Assembly: GCA_964551475.1 (NCBI GenBank)
Contig: CAZKCI010000016.1
Location: forward strand, 1 to 24,321
Direction of reading: 5' to 3'
From: CAZKCI01 sp964551475
GTDB taxonomy: Bacteria; Auribacterota; Erginobacteria; Erginobacterales; CAZKCI01
DNA length: 24,321 bases
The stretch's first letter is position 1; every line of letters starts with the position of its first letter. The translations under genes were made by a program, and so were the position numbers. This document shows positions 1-7,996 of this stretch, piece after piece. Below the pieces are notes generated by a model. The model ran no database searches, was not told the DNA's origin, and was given only the letters and a program-made list of their open reading frames with translations.

Positions 1-139
1 CCGGTAGCCCAGGGTTGCGCCGAAGGCGCTACCCTGGGTAACCAAGGCGAGAGAGTATTCAACCCCAACGGGGTTGTGTCGGAGTGGCCGCAGGATAGTC
101 GGACAACTGCTCTTCGATCGGACAGCGGTTGTCCGGATA
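1..139. repeat. Palindromic intergenic repeat, copy 1 (TAGCCCAGGGT family)
   Basis: This stretch holds two adjacent hairpins. The first pairs 8-15 with 31-38 and 17-21 with 25-29 around a GAA loop. The second pairs AACCCC (61-66) with GGGGTT (70-75). Bases 5-98 match 9881-9974 almost base for base, apart from a few substitutions. A further imperfect inverted repeat, CGGACAACTGC against GCGGTTGTCCG, lies at about 100-136. No ORF here looks real. The element may run off the left edge of the window. Confidence 0.85.
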
Positions 140-187
140 TCAGAAAAGCTACCCCACACGAAACGAAGGAGAACCCGATTTCTTTAA

Positions 188-216
188 TTCGTCCGCCGCC
201 GGGGGCGGCGAACGAA
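188..216 (-). terminator. Strong hairpin just after the stop of the DRTGG gene
   Basis: Bases 188-200 pair with 204-216 around a 3-base loop. The stem is 13 bp, very GC-rich, with a single T/G mismatch that would be a wobble pair in minus-strand RNA. It starts directly after the stop codon of the minus-strand gene at 217. The sequence after it on that strand is AT-rich but has no clean T-tract, so intrinsic termination is possible rather than shown. Confidence 0.45.
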
Positions 217-1305
217 TCAAAGCAGGGAGAAGATCCGGTCCACGTCCACGTATTCCTCGATCAGTTTCTGGGTCTCCCGGATCTTGTCGGTGTCTTCGGG
301 CTTGAGCTTGAGGACCAGGTTGGTGACTTTGGTGGTGGTGATGTAGGTGTCTGTCTTGACCGTGATCAGGGGAAAATCGGTCTTGCGGACGAGGTTCAGT
401 ATGTTGCGGTGGGGAAGGATGCTTCCGGTGAGGACGATCCCGGAGAGGAAAACCTGGGACTCGTCGCCGGCCAGGGCGTGGCTGAGGGCGGCCAGGATCA
501 GGTCCTCGCGGTTGCCGGGGGTGATCAGGAGGTATCTCCCGGTGAAATAGTCGAAGGCGGTGGAGAGGGGCATCGCCCCGATCACGATCTTCCCGGCCTG
601 TCCCTGGATTCGACTGCCCCCGGAGATGACCTCGCCGTCGATCGCTTTGACGATCTCGGCCACGGTGGGGGAGGAGAGGATGGGGTCGAAGGGGACGATC
701 CCCAGAACTTCCAGCCCCCGCGACTGGAGGCTCTGCCGGACCAGGCTCGAGATCTTGTCGTATTTGTCCTTCTTCACCTGGTTGATGATCACGCCCAGGA
801 TCTCCACCCCGTTCTGGTCGAACATCGCCTTGTTCAGGAGGATCTCGTCGATCGGGCGTCCCACGCCGCCCATGCTGACCAGGATCACCTTGGCCCCCAG
901 GAGCTTCGCCACCTCGGCGTTGGAGAGGTCGAAGACCGCGCCCACGCCGGCGTGGCCGGTCCCCTCGATCAGGACCAGGTCCTTCCCCCGGGCTACCGTT
1001 TCGAAGGCGCGGAGCACGCGGCGGTGGAGCTCCTCCTCCCGGGGGGAACGGATGTAGTCCTCGGTGAATCCGGCCGGGATGGCGATCGGGGACATGTCCT
1101 CCAGGCGGTCGGGGAGGTTGTAGATCCGGCTCATCAGGACCACGTCCTTGTCGATCTTCTCCCCGTCTATGACCAGGTACTGCTGGCCGACCGGCTTGAT
1201 GAATCCGATGGAGGAGACGCGTTTGCCCAGGGCGTTCATCAAGCCCAGGGAGAGAACGGTCTTGCCGTCGTTTTGGCGGGTGGCGCCGATGTAGACCTTC
1301 TTCAT
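217..1305 (-). CDS. P-loop (BioD/CobQ-like) ATPase with DRTGG domain, phosphotransacetylase N-terminal-like
   Basis: The 362-residue protein opens with a P-loop, GATRQNDGKT (residues 7-16), of the dethiobiotin-synthetase/cobyrinate-synthase type. This first half resembles the N-terminal domain of long bacterial phosphate acetyltransferases. The second half (about 215-320) has the DRTGG pattern, with VISGGSR followed by KIVIGAM. The catalytic Pta domain is absent, so acetyl transfer by this protein is not expected. In other genomes such proteins are annotated as AAA-family ATPase or phosphotransacetylase-family; a regulatory or nucleotide-sensing role in acetyl-CoA metabolism is inference from its acs neighbours. 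I chose the ATG at 1305 because MKKVYIGATRQ is the normal family start; an ATG at 1359 would add 18 unconserved residues. No Shine-Dalgarno is visible. It is divergent from the Nudix gene, 91 bp away. Confidence 0.85.
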   Translation of the reverse strand: MKKVYIGATRQNDGKTVLSLGLMNALGKRVSSIGFIKPVGQQYLVIDGEKIDKDVVLMSRIYNLPDRLEDMSPIAIPAGFTEDYIRSPREEELHRRVLRAFETVARGKDLVLIEGTGHAGVGAVFDLSNAEVAKLLGAKVILVSMGGVGRPIDEILLNKAMFDQNGVEILGVIINQVKKDKYDKISSLVRQSLQSRGLEVLGIVPFDPILSSPTVAEIVKAIDGEVISGGSRIQGQAGKIVIGAMPLSTAFDYFTGRYLLITPGNREDLILAALSHALAGDESQVFLSGIVLTGSILPHRNILNLVRKTDFPLITVKTDTYITTTKVTNLVLKLKPEDTDKIRETQKLIEEYVDVDRIFSLL

Positions 1306-1396
1306 GGAGCGGAATCTAGCACGAAGATGCGAGCGTGAAAACAGCGCATTTGTTATCATGGCCCGGCCAAGCGTCTCGACGGCACAACGATAGAAG

Positions 1397-1966
1397 ATGA
1401 AAAGGCATCACGTGATCCGTTCCCAGAACGGCCGCGGGTTCGCCCTCTTCCCGGTCGCGGTGATGGCGATCGTGGTCGACCGGAAGGGGCGGTTCCTTCT
1501 TCTCCGCCGTCCGGGGAAGAGAGGGTGGGAGTCGGTGAGCGGGGCGCTGGAGAGAGGCGAGAAGCCGCTCGCCTGCCTCAAGCGGGAGCTCACGGAGGAG
1601 CTGGGAGGGGGTTTCCGCTTCCGCGTCCTCGGCCCGTTTCACGCCGGGTCTTTCCGCCTCGACGGGAAAGTGGCGGAGATGGTCTGCATCGGCTACGCCG
1701 TGCTCCATCTCGGCGGACCGGTCGAGCCGGGCGACGATATGGCGGGGGCGGATGTCAGGTGGATGACGCTCAAGGAGATCGCCGGACGGAAGGATATTAT
1801 CGTCCCGAGCGACGCGAAGCTCTTCCGCCGCGCCCGCGAGATGGTGAAACTATCTCGGCTTCGGCTCGGCTATGAAGTCCACGAATTGACACGCTTGCGC
1901 GCCGTAGCGCTTCAGCGCGCAGGCACGAATTGGCACGAATATAATAGCGTCAGACCCAGTTCGTGA
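1397..1966 (+). CDS. Nudix hydrolase with a repeat-encoded C-terminal tail
   Basis: A complete Nudix box is visible. G49, E55, R63-E64-L65, E67-E68 and G70 fit GX5EX7REUXEEXG, with the last hydrophobic position replaced by Gly. These glutamates bind the Mg2+ used to hydrolyse a nucleoside diphosphate linked to another group; the substrate cannot be read from the sequence. The family fold ends near residue 155. The last 30 or so codons lie inside an inverted-repeat element (1878-1987), so the tail (HELTRLRAVALQRAG onward) is probably not ancestral protein. The ATG follows GATAGAAG, a weak ribosome site. It is the only plus-strand gene in this part of the acs region and converges on fhs, with stops 46 bp apart. 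Confidence 0.92.
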   Translation: MKRHHVIRSQNGRGFALFPVAVMAIVVDRKGRFLLLRRPGKRGWESVSGALERGEKPLACLKRELTEELGGGFRFRVLGPFHAGSFRLDGKVAEMVCIGYAVLHLGGPVEPGDDMAGADVRWMTLKEIAGRKDIIVPSDAKLFRRAREMVKLSRLRLGYEVHELTRLRAVALQRAGTNWHEYNSVRPSS

Positions 1967-1987
1967 AAATTCGTGTCAATTCGTGGA
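1878..1987. repeat. 110-bp inverted-repeat element overlapping the Nudix 3' end
   Basis: A perfect 16-bp inverted repeat closes the element: TCCACGAATTGACACG at 1878-1893 pairs with 1972-1987. Inside it a second palindrome, TGCGCGC against GCGCGCA with AGCGCT between, lies at about 1895-1921. The word CACGAAT recurs at 1924 and 1934. Related ACGAATT words occur at 4797-4815, 10068-10090 and 23630-23699, so this is one of a dispersed set. The length and terminal inverted repeat resemble a small non-coding repeat or MITE-like unit, but no target-site duplication was identified. Confidence 0.75.
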
Positions 1988-2012
1988 AGGCCTTATTGCC
2001 AGCCAAGCCGGG

Positions 2013-3740
2013 TCAGGTCAGGCCGACCACGTTCCCGGCTTCGTCGAGGTCGATCCGCATCAGGGCGGGGAGCGAGGGAAGGCCCGGCATCAGCATGATG
2101 TCGCCGCAGAGGGGGGTGAGGAAGCCCGCCCCGGCCGAGGCGATGATATCGCGGACGGGAAGCGTGAAGCCCTTGGGCGCGCCCTTGAGATTCGGGTCGT
2201 GGGAGAGGGAGAGGTGGGTCTTGGCCATACAGACCGGGAACCTGCCCCAGCCCCGAGAGGCATAGAGAGCGATCTTCTTCTTCGCCGTCTCCGAGTATTC
2301 GACCCCCGCCGCTCCGTAGACCTTGGTCGCCACCGCCGCTATCTTCTCCTCGATGGAAGACTCCGGGGGATAGAGGAGGCGGAAGGAAGGCTTTTCCCCG
2401 CAAGCTTCGATCACCGACCGGGCCAGATCCTCGCCGCCCTCGCCCCCTCTTTCGAAGACCTCGGAGACGCCGGCCGCCCTGGCCCCGAAACGCACCGCCG
2501 CGGCGCGCACCGTCTCCAGTTCCTTCTCGGTGTCGCCGGGGAAGCGGTTGACCGCCACCACCGCCGGGACGCCGAAGAGGCGGGCGATGGCGAGGTTCGC
2601 CTCGAGGTTGGCGAGACCCTTCTCCAGGAGTTCCGGGTTTTCCCGCCCATAGGCCGGGTCGAGCCGGGCGCCCGGTTTCACCGCCGGGCCGCCCCCGTGC
2701 ATCTTGAGCGCCCGGATGGAGGCCACCATGACCACGGCGCGGGGGACCATGCCGGAGAGGCGGCATTTGATATCGAAGAGCTTCTCCATCCCGCAGTCCG
2801 CCCCGAAACCGGACTCGGTGACCACGTAGTCGGCGAGCCGCGCGGCGACCCGGTCGGCGATGATCGAGGAGTTCCCGTGGGCGATGTTGGCGAAGGGCCC
2901 GGCGTGGACGAAAACCGGAGAGCCCTCCAGCGTCTGGAGGAGGTTCGGCTTGATCGCGTCCTTCAGGAGGACCGCCATCGCCCCCGCGACGCCGAGCTCT
3001 TCGGCGGTGACCGGTTTCCCCTCCCAGGAATCCCCGATCACGATCCGCCCCAGTCGGGCGCGGAGATCCTTGAGGTCGGAGGCCAGGGCGAGTATCGCCA
3101 TCACCTCGGAGGCGACGGTGATCGTGAAGCCGGTCATCCGGGGGAAGCCGTTCTCCTGGCCGCCCAGCCCCGTGATCGTCTGGCGCAGGGCGCGGTCGTT
3201 GATGTCGATCCCCCGCTTCCAGGTCACCGAGTAGGGGTTGAGGTTCAGGCGCGGGAGCCCCCGCTTCGCCCAGGCCGCGTCGTCGTAGTTCCTCTCGTGC
3301 AGGATCCGGGCGTCGATCGCCGCCGCGCAGAGGTTGTTGGCCGCCCCCACGGCGTGGATGTCGCCGGTCAGGTGGAGGTTCATCTCCTCGCTCGGGTGGA
3401 CGCGCGCCCGTCCGCCCCCGGCCGCGCCGCCCTTGATGCTGAAGGTCGGCCCCTGGGAGGGCTGGCGGAGGCAGGTGGCGACCTTCTTCCCCAGGCGGTG
3501 GAGGGCCTGGGAGAGGCCGATGGTGGTGACGGTCTTCCCCTCGCCCAGAGGAGTGGGCGTGATGGCGGTGACGGCGACGTAGCGGACGTCCGGGCGTTCC
3601 GGGAGGCGGCCGAGAACGTCGAGGCGGATCTTGGCCTTGTCCCGTCCGTAGAATTCCAGCTCTTCGGGGAGAAGGCCGAGATCGGCGGCGATGTCGGCCA
3701 GCGGGCGAAGCCGGTTGGTTCGGGAGTTGTCGGTGTTCAT
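2013..3740 (-). CDS. fhs: Formate--tetrahydrofolate ligase (10-formyl-THF synthetase)
   Basis: This enzyme makes 10-formyl-THF from formate, THF and ATP, the ATP-consuming step of the methyl branch of the Wood-Ljungdahl pathway. The 575-residue length fits the family (about 555-580). Diagnostic segments are the nucleotide loop TPTPLGEGKT (61-70), PSQGPTFSIKGGAAGGG (94-110) and NLHLTGDIHAVGAANN (121-136). The protein is cytoplasmic and normally a homotetramer. The first ATG (3740) gives the expected N-terminus ahead of the ELEFYGRDKAKI segment. No Shine-Dalgarno is seen; the bases before the start are an AT-rich spacer of TTCGAATTT-like words. It follows folD by 66 bp on the same strand, consistent with one transcript through acsC-acsV-acsD-folD-fhs. 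Confidence 0.97.
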   Translation of the reverse strand: MNTDNSRTNRLRPLADIAADLGLLPEELEFYGRDKAKIRLDVLGRLPERPDVRYVAVTAITPTPLGEGKTVTTIGLSQALHRLGKKVATCLRQPSQGPTFSIKGGAAGGGRARVHPSEEMNLHLTGDIHAVGAANNLCAAAIDARILHERNYDDAAWAKRGLPRLNLNPYSVTWKRGIDINDRALRQTITGLGGQENGFPRMTGFTITVASEVMAILALASDLKDLRARLGRIVIGDSWEGKPVTAEELGVAGAMAVLLKDAIKPNLLQTLEGSPVFVHAGPFANIAHGNSSIIADRVAARLADYVVTESGFGADCGMEKLFDIKCRLSGMVPRAVVMVASIRALKMHGGGPAVKPGARLDPAYGRENPELLEKGLANLEANLAIARLFGVPAVVAVNRFPGDTEKELETVRAAAVRFGARAAGVSEVFERGGEGGEDLARSVIEACGEKPSFRLLYPPESSIEEKIAAVATKVYGAAGVEYSETAKKKIALYASRGWGRFPVCMAKTHLSLSHDPNLKGAPKGFTLPVRDIIASAGAGFLTPLCGDIMLMPGLPSLPALMRIDLDEAGNVVGLT

Positions 3741-3806
3741 TTCGGATTTTTGTGTTTCGAATTTGTTTCGGATTTCGATATTCGAATTTCGAAATTGATT
3801 GCCGGT

Positions 3807-4697
3807 TTATTCCCCGTTGTCCAGTGAGCCTTTGAATGCCTTTAAGGTATTTTTCAACAACATCGCTATCGTCATCGGCCCCACGCCGCCGGGGACGGGT
3901 GTGATGGCCGATGCCTTCTCCTTGACCGCATCGAAGTCGACGTCGCCGGCGAGGATCCTTTTCCCCTCGCGGGTTTTCCCCGTCTCGCTCACGCCGACGT
4001 CGATCACGACCGCCCCCTCCCGGACCATGGCGGCGGTGATCGACCGGGGTTTCCCCGCCGCCACCACCAGGATATCGGCCCTCAGGGTATGGGAGGCGAG
4101 ATCCCTGGTCCCGGTGTGGCAGAGGGTGACGGTGGCGTTGGCGCCGGCCGCTTTCTGCAGCAGGATCGCGGCCAGGGGTTTGCCCACGATGTTGGACCTC
4201 CCGACGATCACCACGTGGCTGCCCGCGACCGGGATCTTCTCCCGGACCAGCATCTCCCGGATTCCGGCCGGCGTGCAGGGGAGGAAGGTCTCTTCCCCGA
4301 GGAGGAGCCTCCCCAGGTTGCGGGGGTGGAAGCCGTCGACGTCCTTGTCCGGATCGACCGATTCCATCACCTTCCCCTCGTCGATCGAGCGGGGGAGGGG
4401 GATCTGGATCAGGATGCCGTGGACGGACGGGTCGGCGTTGAGTTCGGCGACGACGGAGAGGACCTCCGATTCGGAGACGGAGGCGGGGAGGCGCCGGGCG
4501 ACGGAGGCGATCCCCGCCTCGGCGCAGGCCTTCTCCTTGGCGCGGACGTAGACCTCGGAGGCGGGATCGTCGCCGGCCAGGACGACGGCCAGTCCGGGGA
4601 CTTTCCCGGTCTCGGTCCGGAGCCGGGCGACCTCGAGGCGGACCTCTTCCCGGATCGAACGGGCGATGGCGTTTCCGTTGATTATGCGGGCGGACAT
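3807..4697 (-). CDS. folD: Bifunctional methylene-THF dehydrogenase / methenyl-THF cyclohydrolase
   Basis: FolD interconverts 10-formyl-THF, methenyl-THF and methylene-THF, the two steps after Fhs. The 296 residues match the family's usual size. Visible signatures are Y50 and K54 of the YVRAKEKAC motif (catalytic lysine), QIPLPRSID, the Rossmann motif GRSNIVGKPLA, and the C-terminal PVPGGVGPMTIAML. Whether it uses NAD or NADP cannot be told by eye. The ATG at 4697 is the only sensible start and gives the standard MSARIINGNAIA opening; it lacks a ribosome-binding sequence. It lies between acsD (125 bp upstream, spacer filled with repeat words) and fhs, so the methyl-branch enzymes are co-encoded with the corrinoid protein. 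Confidence 0.97.
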   Translation of the reverse strand: MSARIINGNAIARSIREEVRLEVARLRTETGKVPGLAVVLAGDDPASEVYVRAKEKACAEAGIASVARRLPASVSESEVLSVVAELNADPSVHGILIQIPLPRSIDEGKVMESVDPDKDVDGFHPRNLGRLLLGEETFLPCTPAGIREMLVREKIPVAGSHVVIVGRSNIVGKPLAAILLQKAAGANATVTLCHTGTRDLASHTLRADILVVAAGKPRSITAAMVREGAVVIDVGVSETGKTREGKRILAGDVDFDAVKEKASAITPVPGGVGPMTIAMLLKNTLKAFKGSLDNGE

Positions 4698-4822
4698 GGA
4701 GAGGATTTCAGATTTGAGATCTCAGATTTCAGATCGGCTTGGCCTGGCAAAAGAAGCCGCGGATTACGCGGATTGAACTTGGCTCGGCTAATGATTACCA
4801 CGAATTTGCACGAATGAGTTCT
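4698..4822. repeat. Spacer of GATTTGAGATCT and ACGAATT repeat words
   Basis: The 125-bp gap between folD and acsD starts with a GATTTGAGATCTCAGATTTC stretch like the one at 7830-8000. It continues with GGCTTGGCCTGGC, CTCGGCTAA and CCACGAATTTGCACGAAT. The same words in the same order appear upstream of acsB at 23631-23700 and in part at 1852-1890. No gene or clear promoter is visible. Confidence 0.6.
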
Positions 4823-5815
4823 TCAAGCGCTCGACGCTTTCTCTGCGATTCTGTGGGAGGGGCGTCTCGCCCCGATCAGCGCTTCGATATGCCGCCGCAG
4901 ATGCTGGGCGGCCAGGGGATGGCGGATGATCAAGAGATCCGCCCCCGCCTGGATGAGGAGGGCAGCGGTCATCGCCTCCCAGAGCGGCCCCCGGATCGTT
5001 TCGTCGCCCCAGTCCGGGGCCTCGCCGGACGGCGTCTTCGCCTCCTTGGCCTTCCAAGCGTCGCCGGCCACGTCGCAGACGATCGGCATCGCCAGCATCC
5101 TGTCTCCGCCCAGCGCCGCCAGCCTGATCCGCTCCATGATCGAGTAGGTGTACTCCAGGCCGTAGCCGAGGGCCCCGGTCATGGGGTCGATGACGATATT
5201 CTTCGGATCGAAGCCCATCTCCGAGATCAGGATGTTCATCTGCTTGGCGATGTTGATGTCGATGGGGGACTGGGCGATGAGCTTGTGGCGGTCGGCCAGG
5301 GAGGCGGCGGCGAGCGTCTTGTATGTTTTCTCCGTGGCGAAGCCGATCAGGCAGTTCTCCCCGGCGGCGGCCTGGGAGCAGGCGGGGAGGGCGAGGCTGT
5401 TTTTCTCCGGATCGTCGCAGCCCCAGATGATCAGGGGAACGGAGACGGAGCGGAGGACCGCCTGCACCGTCGCGGCCGCCTCTTCCGGCGAGGCGTCGCC
5501 CCAGTCTGGGTGGAGGGACTGGAGGCGCAGGCAGATCGTTTGCGCCTGGAGCTTCTCGACCGCGTAGCGGGCCCGGGAGGCCGGGTCGGGGGGGAGGCCG
5601 CGGAAGGGCTTCAGGACAACGGGAGGCCAGTCCTCGGGGATGCGGTCGATCACCTCGTAGGCGATCAGGGGTGGCCGGGAGGTCCGGCCGAGGAAGGGCA
5701 GACCGGCGGCGCCGCCGATGGTGACGGTGGATCCCCTGGTCCCGCCGTCGGCGGAGGTGGCTCCGATGGTCACTTCGTTGATGGCGAGACTCCAGTTGTC
5801 GGTCAGTTCGGGCAT
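4823..5815 (-). CDS. acsD: Corrinoid/iron-sulfur protein small subunit (AcsD/CdhD type)
   Basis: AcsD is the TIM-barrel subunit that pairs with AcsC to form the CFeSP, which carries a methyl group on cobamide from methyl-THF to acetyl-CoA synthase. Recognisable segments are TIGATSADGGTRGSTVTIGG near the start, VPLIIWGCDDPEKN, SPIDINIAKQMNILISEMGF, and IDPMTGALGYGLEYTYSIME with LAALGGDRMLAMPIVCDVAG. At 330 residues it is close to the clostridial homologue (about 320). Conserved sequence stops at HPLAAQHLRRHIEALI. The remaining tail, GARRPSHRIAEKASSA, is encoded by a palindromic repeat (4852-4877) and its flank, so the native stop has apparently been replaced. It starts 16 bp after acsV, implying cotranscription. 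No Shine-Dalgarno precedes the ATG. Confidence 0.95.
   Translation of the reverse strand: MPELTDNWSLAINEVTIGATSADGGTRGSTVTIGGAAGLPFLGRTSRPPLIAYEVIDRIPEDWPPVVLKPFRGLPPDPASRARYAVEKLQAQTICLRLQSLHPDWGDASPEEAAATVQAVLRSVSVPLIIWGCDDPEKNSLALPACSQAAAGENCLIGFATEKTYKTLAAASLADRHKLIAQSPIDINIAKQMNILISEMGFDPKNIVIDPMTGALGYGLEYTYSIMERIRLAALGGDRMLAMPIVCDVAGDAWKAKEAKTPSGEAPDWGDETIRGPLWEAMTAALLIQAGADLLIIRHPLAAQHLRRHIEALIGARRPSHRIAEKASSA
4852..4877 (+). repeat. GTGGGAG-family REP copy inside acsD 3' end
   Basis: The hairpin is GGGGCG-TCT-CGCCCC, followed by GATC and preceded by TGTGGGA, the same layout as at 9521-9713, 21217-21250 and 23734-23830 but with a different, still fully paired stem. On the minus strand it encodes the acsD residues IGARRPSH. 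A smaller hairpin, AAGCG-CTCGA-CGCTT, lies just beside it at about 4825-4839. Confidence 0.8.
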
Positions 5816-5831
5816 GGAAAGGGGGATCGGT

Positions 5832-7745
5832 TCAAGGGTTCAAGCGTTCCACGTTACACGCCTTCCGACAGGAAGGGAACAGCTCCACGTTCGTATGCGG
5901 GATGAACATAGCGGCCGAGAACTCGTCCATGAAATGGCCGTCGGCGGAGAGCTCGAAATAGGTCATCATCCGGGCGATCCGGCGGGCCCCGTCCGCGGCC
6001 GCCCGGGAGAGAAGGATCCGTTTCGCCCCCCGCACCGAGCCGTTCCCGATGAAAGTGATCTTCTCCGGCGGGAGATCGGGGAGGAGGCCGAGGCAGATCG
6101 CGTGGCGGATGTTCAGGTAGTTGCCGAAGCCGCCGCTGATGTAGAGCCTCTTCACGTCGGGAAGCGAGAGGTTCACCGCCTTGAGGAGGACGGAGATTCC
6201 GGCGTAGATCGCCGCCTTGGCGCGGATCAGGTTGTCGATGTCGGCCTGGGTGACCACGATGTCCCTCTCCGTGCCGTTCTTCGCCGCTTCCGAGACCAGG
6301 TATTCTGGCCCGGCTTCTCCCTCCCGGATCCGTCCGGCGCCGACGGAGGCGTTGAGCCGGCCTTCCCGGCCGAGGAGGCCCGTGCGGAAGAGCTCGCTCG
6401 CGAGGTCGAGCAAGCCCGAACCGCAGATCCCGGTCGGCTTTACCTTCTGGATTGTCCGGAAGGAAGGGACGCCATCATCGGCGAGATCGAAACGGTCGAT
6501 CGCCCCCGGCCCCGCCCGCATTCCGCAGGCGATACCGGAGCCTTCGAAGGCCGGTCCGGCCGAGCAGGAGCAGGAGAGGAGCCACTCCCGGTTTCCCACC
6601 GCAATCTCGCCGTTAGTCCCGATGTCCACCAGAAGGGCGAGGTCCTCGGAGCGGTAGAGGCCGGAGTGAAGGACTCCCGCGGTGATGTCGCCCCCCACCC
6701 AGGATGCGACGCCGGGGACCAGGTAGAGGAGAGCGTTCTCGGCGATCAGGAGGCCAATCTTCCGGGCGGGGAAGGGAGGGATGTCGGTCGCCGGGGGAAT
6801 GTAGGGCTCCCGCCGGATCCAGCGGGGGTCGAGGCCGCAGAAGAGGGAGATCATGGTGGTGTTGCCGGCCGCGATCGCGGCGACGATCTCCTTGGTTTCG
6901 ATCCCCGCCGCTTTTGCCCCGCGCTCGATCAGGCGGTTGAGATCGCCCCGGACGGCGGCGGCGAGCTTCTCCACCCCGTCCTCCTCGGAGCGGATGATCC
7001 GCTTGATCACGTCGTCACCGAAGGCGATCTGGGAGTTGTACTCGGCCTCGGCGGCGACGGTCTTGCCCGTGGCGAGGTCGACCAGGTGGACGACGACGGT
7101 GGTCGTCCCGATGTCGATCGCCGCGCCGAAGGCCTTCCCGGCGTCGGACTTCGGGCGGATATCCAGGACGCGCAGGCCGGTCACGGTGTGGGCGACGACG
7201 GCCGCCGCCTCCCAGGAGTTTTCCCGGAGGCGGGAGGGGAGGGAGCGGAGGAGATCGAGGGGGATCGTCACGTTCTTGGCCCGGGTGGCCTTGCGGACCG
7301 CGCGGACGAGCCTTTCCCGGTCGCCCAGGTTGTCGGAGAGGGTGGGAGCGGGGAGGGAGAGGGTGAGAGAGGCGGCCAGGGGATCGAGCTCGGCGGCGGG
7401 GATCGTCTCCTCTTCCCAGTCGCGGAAGCGGCGGGAGGTCTCTTCCCGGTGTTTTTTGTCGCGGATCGCTTCCCGGGGGATTTCCACGGTGACGTCGGAG
7501 CGGGGACGGGAGAGGCAGGCGAGGACCCAGCCTTTTTTCCCTTCCCGGGGGGGAAGGAGAGGGGTGGGGAGGGAGTCGGCTTCGCCCGAGATCACGCGCA
7601 GCCGGCATTTCCCGCAGGTGCCGTCGCCCCCGCAGTCGGAGCGGATGGAAAGGGAGGCCTGCTCGGCGGCCTGGAGGAGGGTCTGGCCGTCCTCGACCTC
7701 GGCGGTCTTTCCCGAAGGGAGGAAGGTTATTTTATGGCGAGTCAT
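5832..7745 (-). CDS. acsV: Corrinoid protein reductive activator: [2Fe-2S] ferredoxin plus ASKHA ATPase (RACo-like)
   Basis: This protein repairs CFeSP whose cobalamin has been oxidised to Co(II), coupling ATP hydrolysis to an uphill electron transfer. The N-terminal ferredoxin domain shows the plant-type [2Fe-2S] ligands C38, C44, C47 and C77. A linker and middle domain follow. The ASKHA ATPase part has its phosphate loop AIDIGTTTVVV around 209-219 and a second VDIGTNGE at 373-380, then CSCSAGPAFEGSGIACGMRA. The length of 637 residues matches the RACo family (about 630). It lies between acsC and acsD, the CFeSP subunits it acts on. Bases directly before the ATG are a 9-bp tandem repeat rather than a ribosome site. 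Related proteins serve other corrinoid methyltransferases, but the neighbours favour the CFeSP role. Confidence 0.94.
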   Translation of the reverse strand: MTRHKITFLPSGKTAEVEDGQTLLQAAEQASLSIRSDCGGDGTCGKCRLRVISGEADSLPTPLLPPREGKKGWVLACLSRPRSDVTVEIPREAIRDKKHREETSRRFRDWEEETIPAAELDPLAASLTLSLPAPTLSDNLGDRERLVRAVRKATRAKNVTIPLDLLRSLPSRLRENSWEAAAVVAHTVTGLRVLDIRPKSDAGKAFGAAIDIGTTTVVVHLVDLATGKTVAAEAEYNSQIAFGDDVIKRIIRSEEDGVEKLAAAVRGDLNRLIERGAKAAGIETKEIVAAIAAGNTTMISLFCGLDPRWIRREPYIPPATDIPPFPARKIGLLIAENALLYLVPGVASWVGGDITAGVLHSGLYRSEDLALLVDIGTNGEIAVGNREWLLSCSCSAGPAFEGSGIACGMRAGPGAIDRFDLADDGVPSFRTIQKVKPTGICGSGLLDLASELFRTGLLGREGRLNASVGAGRIREGEAGPEYLVSEAAKNGTERDIVVTQADIDNLIRAKAAIYAGISVLLKAVNLSLPDVKRLYISGGFGNYLNIRHAICLGLLPDLPPEKITFIGNGSVRGAKRILLSRAAADGARRIARMMTYFELSADGHFMDEFSAAMFIPHTNVELFPSCRKACNVERLNP

Positions 7746-7752
7746 GGCGATA

Positions 7753-7797
7753 GGACGGTATGGACGTTATGGACGAAATGGACCCTATGGACGGTAT
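7753..7797. repeat. Five tandem 9-bp repeats before acsV
   Basis: Five 9-bp units of the form GGACNNNAT (GGACGGTAT, GGACGTTAT, GGACGAAAT, GGACCCTAT, GGACGGTAT) run without gaps and end 8 bp from the acsV start codon. The variable centre of each unit differs while the rest is fixed. It occupies the place where a ribosome-binding site would be expected. Confidence 0.85.
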
Positions 7798-7819
7798 GGA
7801 TCGAACCAGCCGCCTTCCT

Positions 7820-7996
7820 TTGTCAATAATCTGAGATTTGAGATCTGAGATTTGAAATTTGAGATCTGAGATTTGAGATCTCAAATCTAACTCCCCGCCT
7901 TCCTTTGTCGATAATCTGAGATCTGAAATCTCAAATCTCAAATCAAATTATCGCTGTCAATGATCTGAGATCTGAAATCTCAAATCTCAAATCTAA
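7820..7996. repeat. AT-rich GATTTGAGATCT repeat tract between acsC and acsV
   Basis: The spacer is built almost wholly of the words GAGATTTGA, GAGATCTGA and their complements. It includes a perfect 20-bp palindrome, AGATTTGAGATCTCAAATCT (7869-7888), and two copies of CCGCCTTCCTTTGTC followed by AATAATCTGAGAT or GATAATCTGAGAT. Opposite halves are complementary, so the transcript could fold into long hairpins inside the acs operon. No ORF here looks real. Confidence 0.8.
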
